A DNA stretch of 64,000 nucleotides from Leptolyngbyaceae cyanobacterium JSC-12 (GCA_000309945.1 CM001633.1:5135174-5199173), one strand, 5' to 3'; shown: positions 28,199 through 39,362, counted from the first letter of the stretch. The notes: a model not told the origin generated them from the sequence alone. Numbers and translations: made by a program.

Positions 28199-29269
28199 AT
28201 GAGCGAAGTGAATAATCATCATCTACTGAATTTGCAACAAGTTTCTGTTGAAAGTCATACAGCTGCTGCTCAATTATCCGATTTATCCTCCTTCATCAGT
28301 CATGAACTGCGAACCCCATTAACTTCAATTCAAGGTGCTTTAAGATTGTTGCACATGGGGCATCTTGGCTCACTTACAGAAGAAGGTCAACGTCTATTAA
28401 ACATTGCAATTCATAATACTCATCGCCTCACACGATTGGCAGAAGCAATTGAGCATGAACCTGCTATTTCAATGAGCATCATTTCAGAGCTTGAGATTGA
28501 ACAATTGCAATTAGAAAATGATTTTTATTCCGCTTTTGAGTGCCAGGAACTGCAACTGTTTTATCAACCCATTATCGCTATTCAAACTAACCGAATTACT
28601 GGATTTGAGGCGCTTGCCCGCTGGCATCATCCTAGCAAAGGATGGATCTCTCCTGCTACATTTATTCCATTAGCTGAGAAAATAGGGCTGATTCACCAGC
28701 TTGGACTATGGAGTTTAGAGCAGGCATGTCGTCAGCTAGCTGAGTGGCAGCAGCAATTTCCAACTCAGCCCCCCCTTACCATGAATGTCAATCTCTCAAC
28801 CTTACAGTTGCTGCAACCTGACCTAGCACCTCAAATTTTGCACATAATACAGTCAACTCATATTGCTCCCAGTAGCTTAAAGTTAGAAATTACAGAAAGC
28901 GCACTGATTGAAAATTATGAAGCAGCGATCGCGATTCTTTCTAACCTGAGAGCGATCGGTGTTCAATTCTACGTGGATGATTTTGGCACTGGGTATTCAT
29001 CGTTAGGAAGATTGAAAGAGTTACCAATCGATGCTCTGAAAATCGATCGCTCATTTATTAGTGGGAGAAAGTGGGATATTAGTGAAACTATCTTATTACT
29101 AGCCAACAAACTAGGACTAGATGTAGTCGCTGAGGGTGTTGAAACTTCAGAAGAAGTAGACTCACTTAAAACATTAGGCTGCCATCATATGCAAGGGTAT
29201 TTCTTTTCAAGACCCATTGATAGTCAAATGGCTAGTGATCTACTTGCATCATATGCGATAATGAACTAG
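28199..29269 (+). CDS. HisKA-EAL fusion protein (c-di-GMP phosphodiesterase-like)
   Basis: 356 residues combining two modules rarely seen directly joined. Residues about 25-90 are a HisKA dimerisation/phosphoacceptor domain (FISHELRTPLTSIQGALRLL, His35) with no HATPase_c domain after it. Residues about 108-350 are a full EAL domain: FEALARW with Glu137, NVNLS, LEITESAL, DDFGTGYSS, ALKIDRSFI, AEGVET and QGYFFSRP. All motifs associated with metal binding and catalysis appear present, so c-di-GMP hydrolysis is likely. The segment after DRSFI is a few residues shorter than usual. With no kinase domain, His35 could accept phosphate from another kinase, or the module may only dimerise the protein. 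Confidence 0.9.
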   Translation: MSEVNNHHLLNLQQVSVESHTAAAQLSDLSSFISHELRTPLTSIQGALRLLHMGHLGSLTEEGQRLLNIAIHNTHRLTRLAEAIEHEPAISMSIISELEIEQLQLENDFYSAFECQELQLFYQPIIAIQTNRITGFEALARWHHPSKGWISPATFIPLAEKIGLIHQLGLWSLEQACRQLAEWQQQFPTQPPLTMNVNLSTLQLLQPDLAPQILHIIQSTHIAPSSLKLEITESALIENYEAAIAILSNLRAIGVQFYVDDFGTGYSSLGRLKELPIDALKIDRSFISGRKWDISETILLLANKLGLDVVAEGVETSEEVDSLKTLGCHHMQGYFFSRPIDSQMASDLLASYAIMN

Positions 29270-29310
29270 AACTAAGATAGCAACAAACTAAGCCAATTAG
29301 CTTCTGTTAA

Positions 29311-30009
29311 CTATTTTACTTCTGCAGCTGCAAACTTAGGAATCCTGCCTTTCTTGACTGCAACCACCACATCCTACATTGTGCAAAGTGATAAGGTTGT
29401 GTCATCCTTTTTGCTGTACAGATTCACAACCATCTCTGCACCACCTAGTTGAATACTAAGCTGTATTGAGTTGCTCAATGTAAGCATGGGCAAATTGCTT
29501 TTGCTCTTGATTTGCGAAAAATATCGCTGAACGATACTGTATTCCCGAATCAAGTCCCTGTCGATTTCGCTGAGTTGGGTCATTGTGCAACTGAAAAATA
29601 GACTTGAAGCAACTGACCAGTAGGAAACCCTGGTCGGATCGTAGATGATTTCCACAGATTCAGCATGTTTCGTTCTACCCAGACTGACTGCTTTCTAAAC
29701 AGCCGTACAAGCACTACCACCTGAATAGCCAGAAACAACCTTTATTACTCTTTCAAGATGTTCAAATACAGCTTCCATGCCCCAAAAGCAACCTCCAGCC
29801 AAAACCAATGTTTGCTTGCCTTTTGCTTTAGACATGGAAATATCCAGCACTAGTTCAGGTAGCCTTTTTGGGGATGAAGCAGTTGAAAGCAGCGTTACTG
29901 GATTGGAAGAGGTAACCTGAGAAATGAGACTGATTAATGCGATCGCAATTATAAAAGCTAAGGACAAACTCAGCGTAAATTGGCAAGTAGACCAGCTGAA
30001 AGGAGACAT
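29311..30009 (-). pseudogene. msrA: msrA-like pseudogene with a tail copied from the neighbouring gene
   Basis: One reading frame interrupted by two TAG codons (29695-29697 and 29374-29376). It begins with a membrane anchor or signal ([17 protein letters not shown]), then the MsrA active-site region [19 protein letters not shown] and VSGYSGGSA. After the first stop it continues [16 protein letters not shown] and MTQL, the next conserved part of methionine sulfoxide reductase A, though decayed. It then changes to GGAEMVVNLYSKKDD, and after the second stop DVVVAVKKGRIPKF. That end closely copies the C-terminus of the adjacent exported gene (30064-30441). So an msrA fragment is joined to a duplicated fragment of its neighbour. 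The peroxide-repair enzyme is presumably inactive. Confidence 0.85.
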
Positions 30010-30063
30010 AGCATCCAGGGTACACTGATGGTAGGGAATAGTAACAGGCAATGTATTTCAGAT

Positions 30064-30441
30064 TTATTTAACTTCACTTGCCAGAAATGTAGGGATTTTA
30101 CCCTTTCGGACAGCAACAACTACATCGTAAGTAGCACAGTAAGCAAAGGTCACGTCATTCGCTTTGTTATAGAGATTGACGACCATACCTGCGCCACCAG
30201 GCTGAACTGCAATAGGTTCTAAATCACCATAGAAAAATCGCCGTAGCTGATCACCGCTACCAATTTGACCTTTGTTTTTAGCAATCAGATTAATTTTTTC
30301 CTGAGCGCCTGGACCAGCCTGTTTTGTTTCAGCCGCAATGGAAGCTTGATAGCTTAACGGATTAATTGCTTGAATTGAAATATCTCCGACTGTGACCAAA
30401 CCAACCATTGCAATCCCTGTGAACAGATGAGTAAGTTTCAT
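30064..30441 (-). CDS. Small exported protein of unknown function
   Basis: 125 residues with a signal peptide (MKLTHLFTGIAMVGLVTVG). The mature part has a helix (GAQEKINLIAKNKGQIGSG) and a beta-rich C-terminus: PGGAGMVVNLYNKANDVTF, then YDVVVAVRKGKIPTF. AGGAGT before ATG 30441 fixes the start; an in-frame start further upstream lacks such a site. The C-terminal 45 residues are duplicated in the pseudogene immediately downstream, showing a past tandem copy. The family is unknown to me. Confidence 0.7.
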   Translation of the reverse strand: MKLTHLFTGIAMVGLVTVGDISIQAINPLSYQASIAAETKQAGPGAQEKINLIAKNKGQIGSGDQLRRFFYGDLEPIAVQPGGAGMVVNLYNKANDVTFAYCATYDVVVAVRKGKIPTFLASEVK

Positions 30442-30873
30442 TATGTGACTCCTGAGTTGAATTAAAGGGTAATGCAATCAATCTCTAAGTGAACTCATAG
30501 CTCACTGATTTAAGTTTCTCAGCTAGTTCTGAAATATATCTGAAACAAAACCAGATGTTTCCTGAAGTTATCCAGATAAATCATTTAGCAAACTCTCAGT
30601 AATTTCTCAGCCTTTTATTCAAGACTTTAAAGGATTTGATGCAACTATGACTAAATACATTGATTAAGGAAAATAAGTTTTGCCTGAAGAGAATTAGATG
30701 TATATGACAGTTTTGTAAGCGTTCTTATCAAGCACTTAGATTAGTCTGTTACATGTTTAAGTCTTTTCTAACCTGGGCTATCAAAACTTGTTTTAAGGTG
30801 AATCTTATTCAATGCATCAGGCATTTTGCAACGATCAACACTCATGCAATTTATTGAACAAAGGAGACTATTA
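30442..30873. other. Divergent intergenic region
   Basis: 432 bases between two divergently transcribed exported-protein genes, strongly AT-rich (for example around 30540-30720). It must hold both promoters. An in-frame extension of the downstream gene reaches back to 30826 but lacks a ribosome site. No hairpin or RNA gene was identified. Confidence 0.5.
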
Positions 30874-31329
30874 GTGAGAAGACTGACTTATACCCTTTTG
30901 TCTAGTCTGGTAATTTTATCAACTGCAATGCCAGCTAAAGCTGAAACACCAACCTTCATGATCGCTCAATCAAATTCGACTATAGAACGGATGTTTGAAC
31001 AGCAGCGTGTACTGACTGATGACATTCAGACCTTAATGGCACAAATGAAAACCATGATGGCACAAATGAAAGCGCTCACATCTCTGCCAGATGGGCAATC
31101 CCCTACAATGGCTGATTTGTACAAACAGCAACAAATTCTAATGACTAGACTAGAAGCCGCATTACCACGAACAAGACTGGATACTATTCCACCAAGGAGC
31201 AGCGCAGCGACTGTTCAAGCAATACACGAGCAACAAACAGCACTTGTAGCTGAGATGAAAACCATGATGGCTGAGATGAAAGCGATGATGGAGGTTTATC
31301 GAGGGCGCGTTACCAATAACAGACGGTAA
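30874..31329 (+). CDS. Exported Met-rich coiled-coil protein
   Basis: About 151 residues starting at GTG 30874, which is preceded by AAAGGAG; an upstream ATG in frame (30844) lacks a site. A signal peptide (LTYTLLSSLVILSTAMPAKAE) leads to a mature helical protein. Two similar Met-rich blocks occur: LMAQMKTMMAQMKALTS near the middle and LVAEMKTMMAEMKAMMEV near the C-terminus. They look like an internal duplication and form amphipathic helices with a Met face. Secretion plus Met-rich helices could fit copper or silver binding or a periplasmic coiled coil, but neither is established. A strong inverted repeat follows the gene. Confidence 0.75.
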   Translation: MRRLTYTLLSSLVILSTAMPAKAETPTFMIAQSNSTIERMFEQQRVLTDDIQTLMAQMKTMMAQMKALTSLPDGQSPTMADLYKQQQILMTRLEAALPRTRLDTIPPRSSAATVQAIHEQQTALVAEMKTMMAEMKAMMEVYRGRVTNNRR

Positions 31330-31344
31330 GTTACCTTATTGTGA

Positions 31345-31403
31345 AAAAATGTTTGCAAATTAGAGTTGCGATCGCATCCAACAGGCAATTTGCAAACATT
31401 TTT
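31345..31403. terminator. 17-bp perfect inverted repeat between convergent genes
   Basis: Arms aaaaatgtttgcaaatt (31345-31361) and aatttgcaaacattttt (31387-31403) are exact inverted copies separated by 25 bases that contain a HIP1 octamer. The outer A/T runs give a T-tract for transcripts in either direction, so it probably ends both the Met-rich gene (plus) and egtD (minus). Confidence 0.8.
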
Positions 31404-31433
31404 ACTTTTCGGATAGCGCCAAAATCATCTATT

Positions 31434-32465
31434 TTACGGACATTCATCACCACCGCATTGACGTTGACAAAGGAGCAAGCCAAACCAGCCATCTGGATCA
31501 GTCCAACTGTGTATAGGTTTGAGCGCATGACTTTCTAAATCACGCATGAGAGTCAATAAATGGAACTTACGAGAGATTTCAGTACGTATTGTTTCCTCAG
31601 ATTGCAGTGTTATTCGATAGTTTAATGCATCAAAAGTAACAGTTTGGAGATTTAGACTACGAAGATGCATTTCAATTTGATGTTTCAGCGGATTATAAAA
31701 TGCCCAATGTGCAAATTGTTTCAGATTAAAATCTGCATGAAATCGCTGATTGAGATGGCGCAAAATATTGAGATTAAACTCAGCCGTTATCCCTTGCGCA
31801 TCATTGTAAGCAACTTCAATTAAGCTAACCGATTTTTGCAAATCTACCCCTAGCAAAAAGAATTCTCCTGGTTGCAGTGCCTGTTGAATTTGAGCTAAAA
31901 ACTGATCGTATTCCTGTCCATCGAGATTCCCTAAAGTACTCCCCAGGAAAATTAACATTCGATTGTCTAGTTCTGCAGGCGGTAAATGGCGCAGCGCTTG
32001 CTCATAGGTTCCTGCTAATCCGCATAACTTCAAGCTAGGGTATTGATGTAACAATGTCAACGCAGTTGTTTTGAGAATTCCAGTACTGACATCGATGGGA
32101 TAGTAGTGTAGCTGATGGTTGAGCGTACGATAGGCTTCCAGCAATAAACGCGTTTTGCGAGAGCTACCACTACCTAGTTCTACGAGTTCACAAGTTCCTG
32201 TCAATTGAGCAATGTCAAGTGCATGTTGCTCCAAAAGTACCTGCTCAGTTCGAGTAGGATAGTACTCTGGTAAAGTGGTGATCTGTTCGAAGAGTTCAGA
32301 TCCACGATCATCATAAAGATAACGACAGGGTAACGTCTTGGGAAACTGGCTCAATCCGTGACAGATATCTTGCCCATCATCGATTGATGCTCCTACAGAT
32401 GCACAAGCAATCCAGCGAAAACGAGGATGCTCAATGTACTCACTGCTTTCTTGAGTAATCTCCAT
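31434..32465 (-). CDS. egtD: L-histidine N-alpha-methyltransferase
   Basis: 343 residues of the EgtD (DUF2260-type) family, which trimethylates histidine with SAM as the first step of ergothioneine synthesis. Visible motifs are CRYLYDDRGSELFEQIT, LPEYYPTRTE, the SAM site VELGSGSSRKT, YYPIDVS, and IFLGSTLGNLD, then LLGVDLQKS and the C-terminal SWTDPDGWFGLLL. GGAG before ATG 32465 supports the start. No egtB is adjacent, so the rest of the pathway would be elsewhere if present. It lies 105 bases downstream of the GH63-like gene on the same strand and ends towards a bidirectional hairpin. Confidence 0.87.
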   Translation of the reverse strand: MEITQESSEYIEHPRFRWIACASVGASIDDGQDICHGLSQFPKTLPCRYLYDDRGSELFEQITTLPEYYPTRTEQVLLEQHALDIAQLTGTCELVELGSGSSRKTRLLLEAYRTLNHQLHYYPIDVSTGILKTTALTLLHQYPSLKLCGLAGTYEQALRHLPPAELDNRMLIFLGSTLGNLDGQEYDQFLAQIQQALQPGEFFLLGVDLQKSVSLIEVAYNDAQGITAEFNLNILRHLNQRFHADFNLKQFAHWAFYNPLKHQIEMHLRSLNLQTVTFDALNYRITLQSEETIRTEISRKFHLLTLMRDLESHALKPIHSWTDPDGWFGLLLCQRQCGGDECP

Positions 32466-32570
32466 TTGTAGTCTCCAAATTGTAAATTATTGATAACCAA
32501 GGATGAATAGGGCAAGTTAGGATTACTTAGCTGGTGCGCTCTCTGAGAGCATAAGGACATTGAGATTTGA

Positions 32571-35270
32571 TTATCGATTTTGTGCCCGATACTCGCCATA
32601 CTGCTGAATCAACTGAGCTACTAATCCCGTCCAACCCGTTTGATGACTGGCTCCAATTCCAGCACCATTATCACCATGAAAATATTCATAAAACAAAATA
32701 TAATCACGCCAATGAGGGTCAGTTTGAAAACGCTTTGTCCCCCCATAGACTGGGCGTTGACCTACTGAGTTTCTGAGAAAAATTCGAGTTAGCCGTTGAG
32801 ATAACTCAATAGAGATTTCCTGAAGAGTCATCATTTGACCTGATCCAGTAGGGCATTCAAGCTTAAAGTCATTCCCTAAATAGTGATGAAACTTCTGTAA
32901 TGACTCAACTAACAAAAAGTTTACTGGAAACCAAACAGGACCACGCCAGTTGGAATTTCCGCCAAATAACCCACTTGTGGATTCTGCTGGTTCATAGTCC
33001 ACTCGACACTCTACTCCATTGACATAGAAAATGTAAGGGTGAACCGCATGGTAACGGGAAACCGCTCGAATGCCATACTCTCCAAAGAATTCAGATTCAT
33101 CCAACATTTTTTGTAAAATGCGCCCCAGTTTCTCTTTAGAAACGATCGCCAATAATCGTCTTGCACCAGTTCCTGGTGTTTCCATACAAGCCACATTTTG
33201 TCGCAAGTCAGGACGATTACGAATAAACCATTCCAGGCGTTTCTTGAAATTAGGAAGTTGTTTGAGCGTTTCTGACTCCAAAATTTCAACTGCAAACAGG
33301 GGGATTAACCCCACCATTGATCGGACCTTCAATTCAATCTGGTGATCATCTGGTAAATGCAACACATCATAGTAAAATCCATCGGTGTCATTCCATAGTG
33401 AGGCATCCATTTCGCCAATATGATTCATTGCACTGGCTATATAAAGATAGTGCTCAAAAAACTTGGTAGCAATATCTTCATAGACTGGATTGGTTTTGGC
33501 TAATTCCAGGGCGATCGCCAACATATTCAAACAATACATTCCCATCCAACTGGTACCATCCGATTGGTCAATGTGTCCGCCTGTGGGCAGTGCCGCGCTC
33601 CGATCAAAAACACCAATATTATCCAGTCCTAAAAATCCCCCTTGAAAAACATTGTTGCCTTCTGTATCTTTGCGATTCACCCACCAGGTGAAATTAAGCA
33701 TGAGTTTCTGGAATACTCGCTCTAAAAACTGGCGATCGGCTCTGCCATATAATTGCTGTTCAATGTGATAAACTCGCCAAGTTGCCCAGGCATGGACTGG
33801 TGGATTCACATCACTAAATGCCCACTCATACGCTGGAATTTGCCCATTCGGATGCATGTACCACTCTCTTGTCAACACATCTAATTGGTACTTAGCAAAT
33901 TCGGGATCAATCATAGCAAAGGTGATACAGTGAAATGCGAGATCCCACGCAGCAAACCAGGGATATTCCCACTTGTCACACATAGAAAGAATGTCATCTG
34001 TGTAGAGATGAAACCACTCATGATTTCTGCCTCGTTTGCGTTCATTAGGAGGCGGGGGTGTAGCTGGATCACCCTTCAACCAGTCTTCCACGATGTAGTG
34101 ATAATACTGTTTACACCATAACATTCCAGCGAATGCCTGCCGCTGCACATTTCGCTGATCGTCACTGAGTAGATAGGGCGTAAGGTGATGATAAAATTCA
34201 TTGGCTTCTTGAAAACGTTTTTGTAAAATCGCATCAAAGTTAATGAATAGAGATTTTAGATTATTCAATGAATGATTTAATCCAAATGCATCTGGAGAGA
34301 TATCACAAAGCCGCAGGTGAATCACTTGAGTTTCTCCAGGTGCGATCGCTAATACGTAGTGAACCGCAGCTTTAGTACCGGTTTGAGCTGGATTGATTGC
34401 ATCAAGTTGACTATTAACAATATAGTTGTTAATGCCATCCTTGAAATAGCCGGATGCATTAGGAACTCCTGAAATTCGTTCAGTATTAGTTTCATTTTCA
34501 GTAAATAATAGCTCCGCTTGACCTTGAGCATACAGCCAGTACTCTCCTAAGGTCGGATGGAGTGCCTGGATAATATGACTATCGTTCTCAGAAGATACTG
34601 TTTGTAAAGTTGGTTTTTGGCGATCGCGATTCCACGACCAAGTATTCCGAAACCAGAGCAAGGGCAGCAAATGAAGTGTTTTGGCTTCTGGTCCGCGATT
34701 AACTACTGTAAGTTGGATCAGGATATCGTCAACTGACTGCTTAGCGTATTCCACAAATACATCAAAGTACCGTTCCTCATCAAAAATCCCAGTATCCATC
34801 AACTCAAATTCTGGTTCACGACGGCTGCGACGACGATTTTCTTCCACAAGTTGATGATAGGGAAATGCTTTTTGAGGATACTTATAAAGCGCTTTCATAT
34901 AGGAATGAGTAGGAGTATTATCTAAATAAAAATAGTATTCTTTAACATCTTCCCCATGATTCCCTTCATTTCCTGTTAAGCCAAATAAACGTTCTTTCAA
35001 AATCGGATCTTCACCATTCCACAGCGCGATCGCAAAACATAACCGCTGATGATTATCTGAAATTCCCAGCAAGCCATCTTCGCCCCAACGATATGCCCGT
35101 GATCGTGCCTGATCATGAGTGAAATAGTCCCAGGCAGAACCGTAGGGGCTGTAGTCTTCACGCACGGTGCCCCATTGACGATCGCTCAAGTATGGTCCCC
35201 ACCTGCGCCAATGAGCTTGATAGGCAATTGCAGCTTGCAGACGTTCTTCTTCTGCGGTTATGGTTGGCAC
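32571..35270 (-). CDS. GH63-like glucosidase (MGH1-type), copy 2
   Basis: 899 residues, paralogue of the protein at 11820-14570. Shared landmarks include [108 protein letters not shown] and [17 protein letters not shown]. The same fold and probable alpha-glucosidase activity are inferred. Start is GTG 35270 with AGGAGG eight bases upstream. No signal peptide. It lies between the UPF0182 gene and egtD, all minus strand. Two paralogues separated by some 18 kb suggest different substrates or regulation, or a recent duplication followed by divergence. Confidence 0.88.
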   Translation of the reverse strand: MPTITAEEERLQAAIAYQAHWRRWGPYLSDRQWGTVREDYSPYGSAWDYFTHDQARSRAYRWGEDGLLGISDNHQRLCFAIALWNGEDPILKERLFGLTGNEGNHGEDVKEYYFYLDNTPTHSYMKALYKYPQKAFPYHQLVEENRRRSRREPEFELMDTGIFDEERYFDVFVEYAKQSVDDILIQLTVVNRGPEAKTLHLLPLLWFRNTWSWNRDRQKPTLQTVSSENDSHIIQALHPTLGEYWLYAQGQAELLFTENETNTERISGVPNASGYFKDGINNYIVNSQLDAINPAQTGTKAAVHYVLAIAPGETQVIHLRLCDISPDAFGLNHSLNNLKSLFINFDAILQKRFQEANEFYHHLTPYLLSDDQRNVQRQAFAGMLWCKQYYHYIVEDWLKGDPATPPPPNERKRGRNHEWFHLYTDDILSMCDKWEYPWFAAWDLAFHCITFAMIDPEFAKYQLDVLTREWYMHPNGQIPAYEWAFSDVNPPVHAWATWRVYHIEQQLYGRADRQFLERVFQKLMLNFTWWVNRKDTEGNNVFQGGFLGLDNIGVFDRSAALPTGGHIDQSDGTSWMGMYCLNMLAIALELAKTNPVYEDIATKFFEHYLYIASAMNHIGEMDASLWNDTDGFYYDVLHLPDDHQIELKVRSMVGLIPLFAVEILESETLKQLPNFKKRLEWFIRNRPDLRQNVACMETPGTGARRLLAIVSKEKLGRILQKMLDESEFFGEYGIRAVSRYHAVHPYIFYVNGVECRVDYEPAESTSGLFGGNSNWRGPVWFPVNFLLVESLQKFHHYLGNDFKLECPTGSGQMMTLQEISIELSQRLTRIFLRNSVGQRPVYGGTKRFQTDPHWRDYILFYEYFHGDNGAGIGASHQTGWTGLVAQLIQQYGEYRAQNR

Positions 35271-35389
35271 GATGGAATCCTCCTAACTGAATTCATCAAT
35301 GATACGTTCATCGATGATCTGGAGTATTAACCGGAAACCCAATACAGGACTGAGGATAAGATTAGAAATTGATGAAAGGAAAAATTCTT

Positions 35390-38386
35390 CTATGGTGCTG
35401 TCGTTGGTTCTTCTACTGGGCGAATAATCGTAGTACCTGGTGTTACTTCAGGTGAAAAAATTGCCTGCAATGATTCTTCTAACGTGGGTGACATCACAAT
35501 CCGGTTTTCATAAGCCACAATGACGCGTACTAGCGTTGGCAGACTATTCTGTGTAGCTTCCAGATAAAGCGGTTCAACATACAACAGGGATTGTTCAATT
35601 GGAATGATCAACAAATTACCTTGCACAGCTCTTGAACCCTGACGATTCCAGAGAGAAATTTGTTGAGAAATGACCGGATCTTGATTAATCCGTGCCTCAA
35701 TTTGTTCTGGACCGTATACTAATCGTTCTTTAGGAAAGGTATACAACAACAATTTGCCGTAATTCTCACCGTCCGACCGCGCTGCTAGCCAGGCAATCAG
35801 ATTTGTGCGTTGACGTGGTGTATACGGGAGTAGCAAAATGAATTCTTCAAATGGCACAATTGGCAGACTTGTGATCAAATAATATGGCTCTACTTCGCGG
35901 GCTTCATCAGCATATACTTCGTTCGGAATCTGCCACTGGTCTTCTCGGTTATAGAATACTTGGACATCGGTCATATGATAGGTCATGAGCCGATTAGATT
36001 GCAGTTTGAAAAAATCAACAGGGTAACGAATATGGCTCCGCAAACTGGCAGGCATTGCTGTGAGTGGTTTGAATAGACTGGGAAACACATTTGACCAGGT
36101 GGTAATTATTGGATCACTGGGATCTGCCACATAAAATTCAACAGAGCCGTGATAGGCATCAACAACAACTTTGACAGAATTGCGGATGTAATTAATTCCT
36201 TCCTTACCTGGGTCGGAATAGGGATAGCGATCGCTGATTGTGTACGCATCCACAATCCAGTAAAGATAATTTTGATCAGTCTCTCCAGGTTGTTGGGTAT
36301 CTGCTGTAACAAGATAAGGATCACTGTCGTATCGTAGAAACGGCGCGATCGCCTGAACCCGGTGCTTAATATTCCGGCGGAATAAGACTTTCGTTTCTGG
36401 CAAAAAATCACGGGTAAACAATACCCGCCAATCTCGCAAATAGATAGCAAACAAAGTTCGTCGCCACCAAGAACCAATATTCACGCCTCCCCGACCACTG
36501 TAGACGTTGTAAGCATTTTCGCTGCCGCTGGGAAAATCTAGCTCTCGCGTCAGCGTTTGAGTCATGACATAGGTATTCGTGATTTCCCCATAGTAAATGC
36601 GTGGCATCCCAATTGGAATACTGTCACGAATAACCGAGCTGGATGTTGTCAGCGCTCCCGTTTCGCTACCAGTAATATCTTTCACGAAATATTCTGGTAG
36701 TCCGCCCGGTCCCACTGTATTCACCGGACTCATCGTAAAGCCAAAGCCATGAGTGTAAATCAGATGACGGTTGACCCAGGTTTGGGCTTCTTGCGGAACG
36801 GCGCTGTAGTCTAGCTCCCGTGGAGCAATGAGAACTTGCCGTTGTTCCGTTGGAGCCGTCGATTGTTCAGGTCCTAGACGATTTGGAGGAATAGTGGGAG
36901 CACGCGAGGTAACATCGGTTTGCAGAGTGTAGCGATCAATGTCTGCATCAGGAAACCGATAGTAAGGACGAAATTGTTGCAATTGACGATTGGTTTCTAA
37001 CAGAGGACGTTGATCCCACAAGCGAATGTTGCGAACAGTTAATTCATTTTCCTTTAAATCAGCCTGGGTCAGTTGCCCTTTTGGATCAAAGTTGATTGTA
37101 TCGATCGCTTCTAACCCAAAGGCTTGCCGTGTGAGGGCAATTGTTCGCTCAATAAACGGCTGTTCTTGCGCCAGTTCATTGGGTTGCACAATCACATACT
37201 GCACCCCATCAGGAATGACGATACCCGCAATTACCAGAACGCCAAACAATCCTAATCCAATTTTGACCCAGTGACGACGGGGAGACTTGGGTCGCCAAAA
37301 AACCGTGCGATACAAGAGGTACACGGCGATCGCCAATGCTAAAAAGCTCGTTCCAGTGTAGATAGGAAGTTGAGCATTGACATCGGTATAGCTAGCGCCA
37401 AATGCTACTCCACGCGGCGAATATAACAGTTCATATCGACTCAGCCAATAACTGAGGGCAACTGCTAAGACGAAGCTACCACTAACCCCATAGAGATGTC
37501 GCTGTTGTGCAGATGTTAATCCTGGAAACCGACCCTGACTTAAGCTATTGGCAGACGTTAAATAAGTCAGTGCAACAGCGATAAATCCAAACAAGAACAT
37601 CCCAAACAACCACATTTCCAGCAATTCCCAAAAGGGTAAAGCGAAAACATAAAATCCAATATCATGCCCAAATAAGGGATCATCTTTGTTAAATGCGGTA
37701 GGATGCCAATATTGCAGGATCACTGTCCATTGCTTCGAAAATAGCCATCCCAACAGGATGCTGAACGTTACTGCGATAGCGCTCAGTAATAATCGCGGAT
37801 AAATCAACAGAGCGATCGCAATTCCTGCGATGATGCTACCCAACCACCAAATTTGGTCAACAAACCGCGTTCCGATTCGCCAAAGATTGCTAGGATTCAA
37901 GCGGGAAACAAAGGTGCTAGATAGTGTGGGACCTGATTGCCAATAACTGACCGCAAGTTGTCCGAAATATACCAGTAAACAACCGACTAATAAGCTCAGT
38001 CCAATCGTCAGAGGTAAGAGCGATCGCAGATTGAATCCACTCGTTGAAGGTGTATTTGCAGCATTAGAACGGGGTAACTCGATTGGATAGGGAGAGGGAA
38101 ACTGTTTCTTGAGCTTATTACCAGCTTGAATTTCGTCAGAAACATTAGAAACTTCAGGATACTTTAATCGCTGAGCTAACGCTAAATTACCTAGTAAATA
38201 TAGTGCGGTGCATCCCGTTACGACAATTAACAAAGCCAGTCGCGTTTGCAACCTAAGTAGAAAGGCGGGAAGGTATTGAACTTCTTGAAACCAGAGAATT
38301 TCGGCTCCCAGGCGAGTTGCTAAATCAAGTAGCAGCCCCAATCCCACGAGAACTGTAACCAGTTGAAAGCAGCGTTTCCAAATCAC
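35390..38386 (-). CDS. UPF0182 family membrane protein
   Basis: 998 residues. The first third contains about seven hydrophobic segments (from residue 8 to about 400, for example [47 protein letters not shown]). The remaining 600 residues are a large soluble domain with motifs typical of UPF0182/COG1615 (NEYRxx-like regions, [23 protein letters not shown], and a closing VEPLYLEA). The function of the family is unknown. The C-terminus ends in a Pro/Thr-rich tail. Downstream (119 bases) is the second GH63-like gene; a gap of about 1 kb lies upstream. Confidence 0.9.
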   Translation of the reverse strand: MIWKRCFQLVTVLVGLGLLLDLATRLGAEILWFQEVQYLPAFLLRLQTRLALLIVVTGCTALYLLGNLALAQRLKYPEVSNVSDEIQAGNKLKKQFPSPYPIELPRSNAANTPSTSGFNLRSLLPLTIGLSLLVGCLLVYFGQLAVSYWQSGPTLSSTFVSRLNPSNLWRIGTRFVDQIWWLGSIIAGIAIALLIYPRLLLSAIAVTFSILLGWLFSKQWTVILQYWHPTAFNKDDPLFGHDIGFYVFALPFWELLEMWLFGMFLFGFIAVALTYLTSANSLSQGRFPGLTSAQQRHLYGVSGSFVLAVALSYWLSRYELLYSPRGVAFGASYTDVNAQLPIYTGTSFLALAIAVYLLYRTVFWRPKSPRRHWVKIGLGLFGVLVIAGIVIPDGVQYVIVQPNELAQEQPFIERTIALTRQAFGLEAIDTINFDPKGQLTQADLKENELTVRNIRLWDQRPLLETNRQLQQFRPYYRFPDADIDRYTLQTDVTSRAPTIPPNRLGPEQSTAPTEQRQVLIAPRELDYSAVPQEAQTWVNRHLIYTHGFGFTMSPVNTVGPGGLPEYFVKDITGSETGALTTSSSVIRDSIPIGMPRIYYGEITNTYVMTQTLTRELDFPSGSENAYNVYSGRGGVNIGSWWRRTLFAIYLRDWRVLFTRDFLPETKVLFRRNIKHRVQAIAPFLRYDSDPYLVTADTQQPGETDQNYLYWIVDAYTISDRYPYSDPGKEGINYIRNSVKVVVDAYHGSVEFYVADPSDPIITTWSNVFPSLFKPLTAMPASLRSHIRYPVDFFKLQSNRLMTYHMTDVQVFYNREDQWQIPNEVYADEAREVEPYYLITSLPIVPFEEFILLLPYTPRQRTNLIAWLAARSDGENYGKLLLYTFPKERLVYGPEQIEARINQDPVISQQISLWNRQGSRAVQGNLLIIPIEQSLLYVEPLYLEATQNSLPTLVRVIVAYENRIVMSPTLEESLQAIFSPEVTPGTTIIRPVEEPTTAP

Positions 38387-39324
38387 AGATAAATGTTTAT
38401 TGCATCAGGACAGCGTAGATTTAACTATACCTCGGAGTTCGGACAGACGGCACTGGCAAATCATCCATCACGATGTTTCTGAGTTTTTGAATGTTGGTGG
38501 TTAAGGTTGCGATCTCTGCAAATTTCTTTTGCCATTAGGTTTTCAAAGACAGCACGGATTCGACTGAAGTTTCGTAATACCTTTTGGCATCAATATTGAG
38601 AAAATTATCTAGCAGAAAATTTCGTTCGAGCGGAAATTGTTGACAACTGTGTAGTTACGGGTAAGTAAATTCACAGTTTCAGGTTTCTATCAGAATATCC
38701 CAGCAAGTAAGCTTCAAATCGAACTTTCAGCATAGAAATAGCCATATCCACAGACTCATAAGCAATTTTCTCCTTACCTTCACAGTATTACTAGCAACAT
38801 AGAAGCTCTGTATAAACATTTAGATATGTATATTTATGTAATACTATGTGCATAATTAAAGTTTTACAAAGCAGTGGTTTTACTGCTCTCTCCAAGAAAA
38901 CTTTCAAGGTAGAGCTACGGTCAAGCGACTAAGGTGATATTGACTAGCGGAAAATGACAGATGAGGTAATGACTCACTGAATCACAGTGTGTAAGGCTCT
39001 CAGATTTTCCTGAGTCGCACTAGTTCTAAAACCTGCTATTACCTGCCTGGTATTTTTCTCAAAGAAAGAGCCAGCCATTGCACAATGTTTTCGCCTGCTG
39101 TAGTGCCAATCTAGCTACTTCGCCCAGTCGCGTGTGCATGCATTGTGCATCTTTTCCAGCAAGCGATCGAAGCAACAGCAGATGTTTTTCTCGCAGCCAC
39201 TCGATCTGCTGCGTGTGATCGAGTGGGACCGATCGCTGTTAGCCAAGCTGCATGTGTTGCTAACTAGTGCATCACTAATTCCTACCCAAGAACTGCCTAA
39301 AAGAAGCTGTTTGATGAAGTGAGT
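38387..39324. other. Long intergenic region without supported genes
   Basis: About 940 bases between the UPF0182 start and the terminator beyond pflB. It holds the UPF0182 promoter. Short frames such as 39134-39322 (plus) have no ribosome site or recognisable similarity. The segment looks like eroded coding or spacer sequence; I see nothing conserved with confidence. Confidence 0.5.
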
Positions 39325-39330
39325 GCTTTA

Positions 39331-39362
39331 AAAAAGCTGGATCGAGCGATCGCTTGATCCAG
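39331..39362 (-). terminator. Rho-independent terminator of pflB
   Basis: A 26-base near-perfect palindrome (39337-39362, one mismatched pair, centred on a HIP1 GCGATCGC) is followed, reading on the minus strand, by CTTTTTTAAA. It lies about 70 bases past the pflB stop. Confidence 0.8.

Noticed and set aside
39134-39322. 62-residue plus-strand frame in the long gap near pflB
   Set aside because: GTG start without ribosome site, no recognised similarity, low-complexity codon use.
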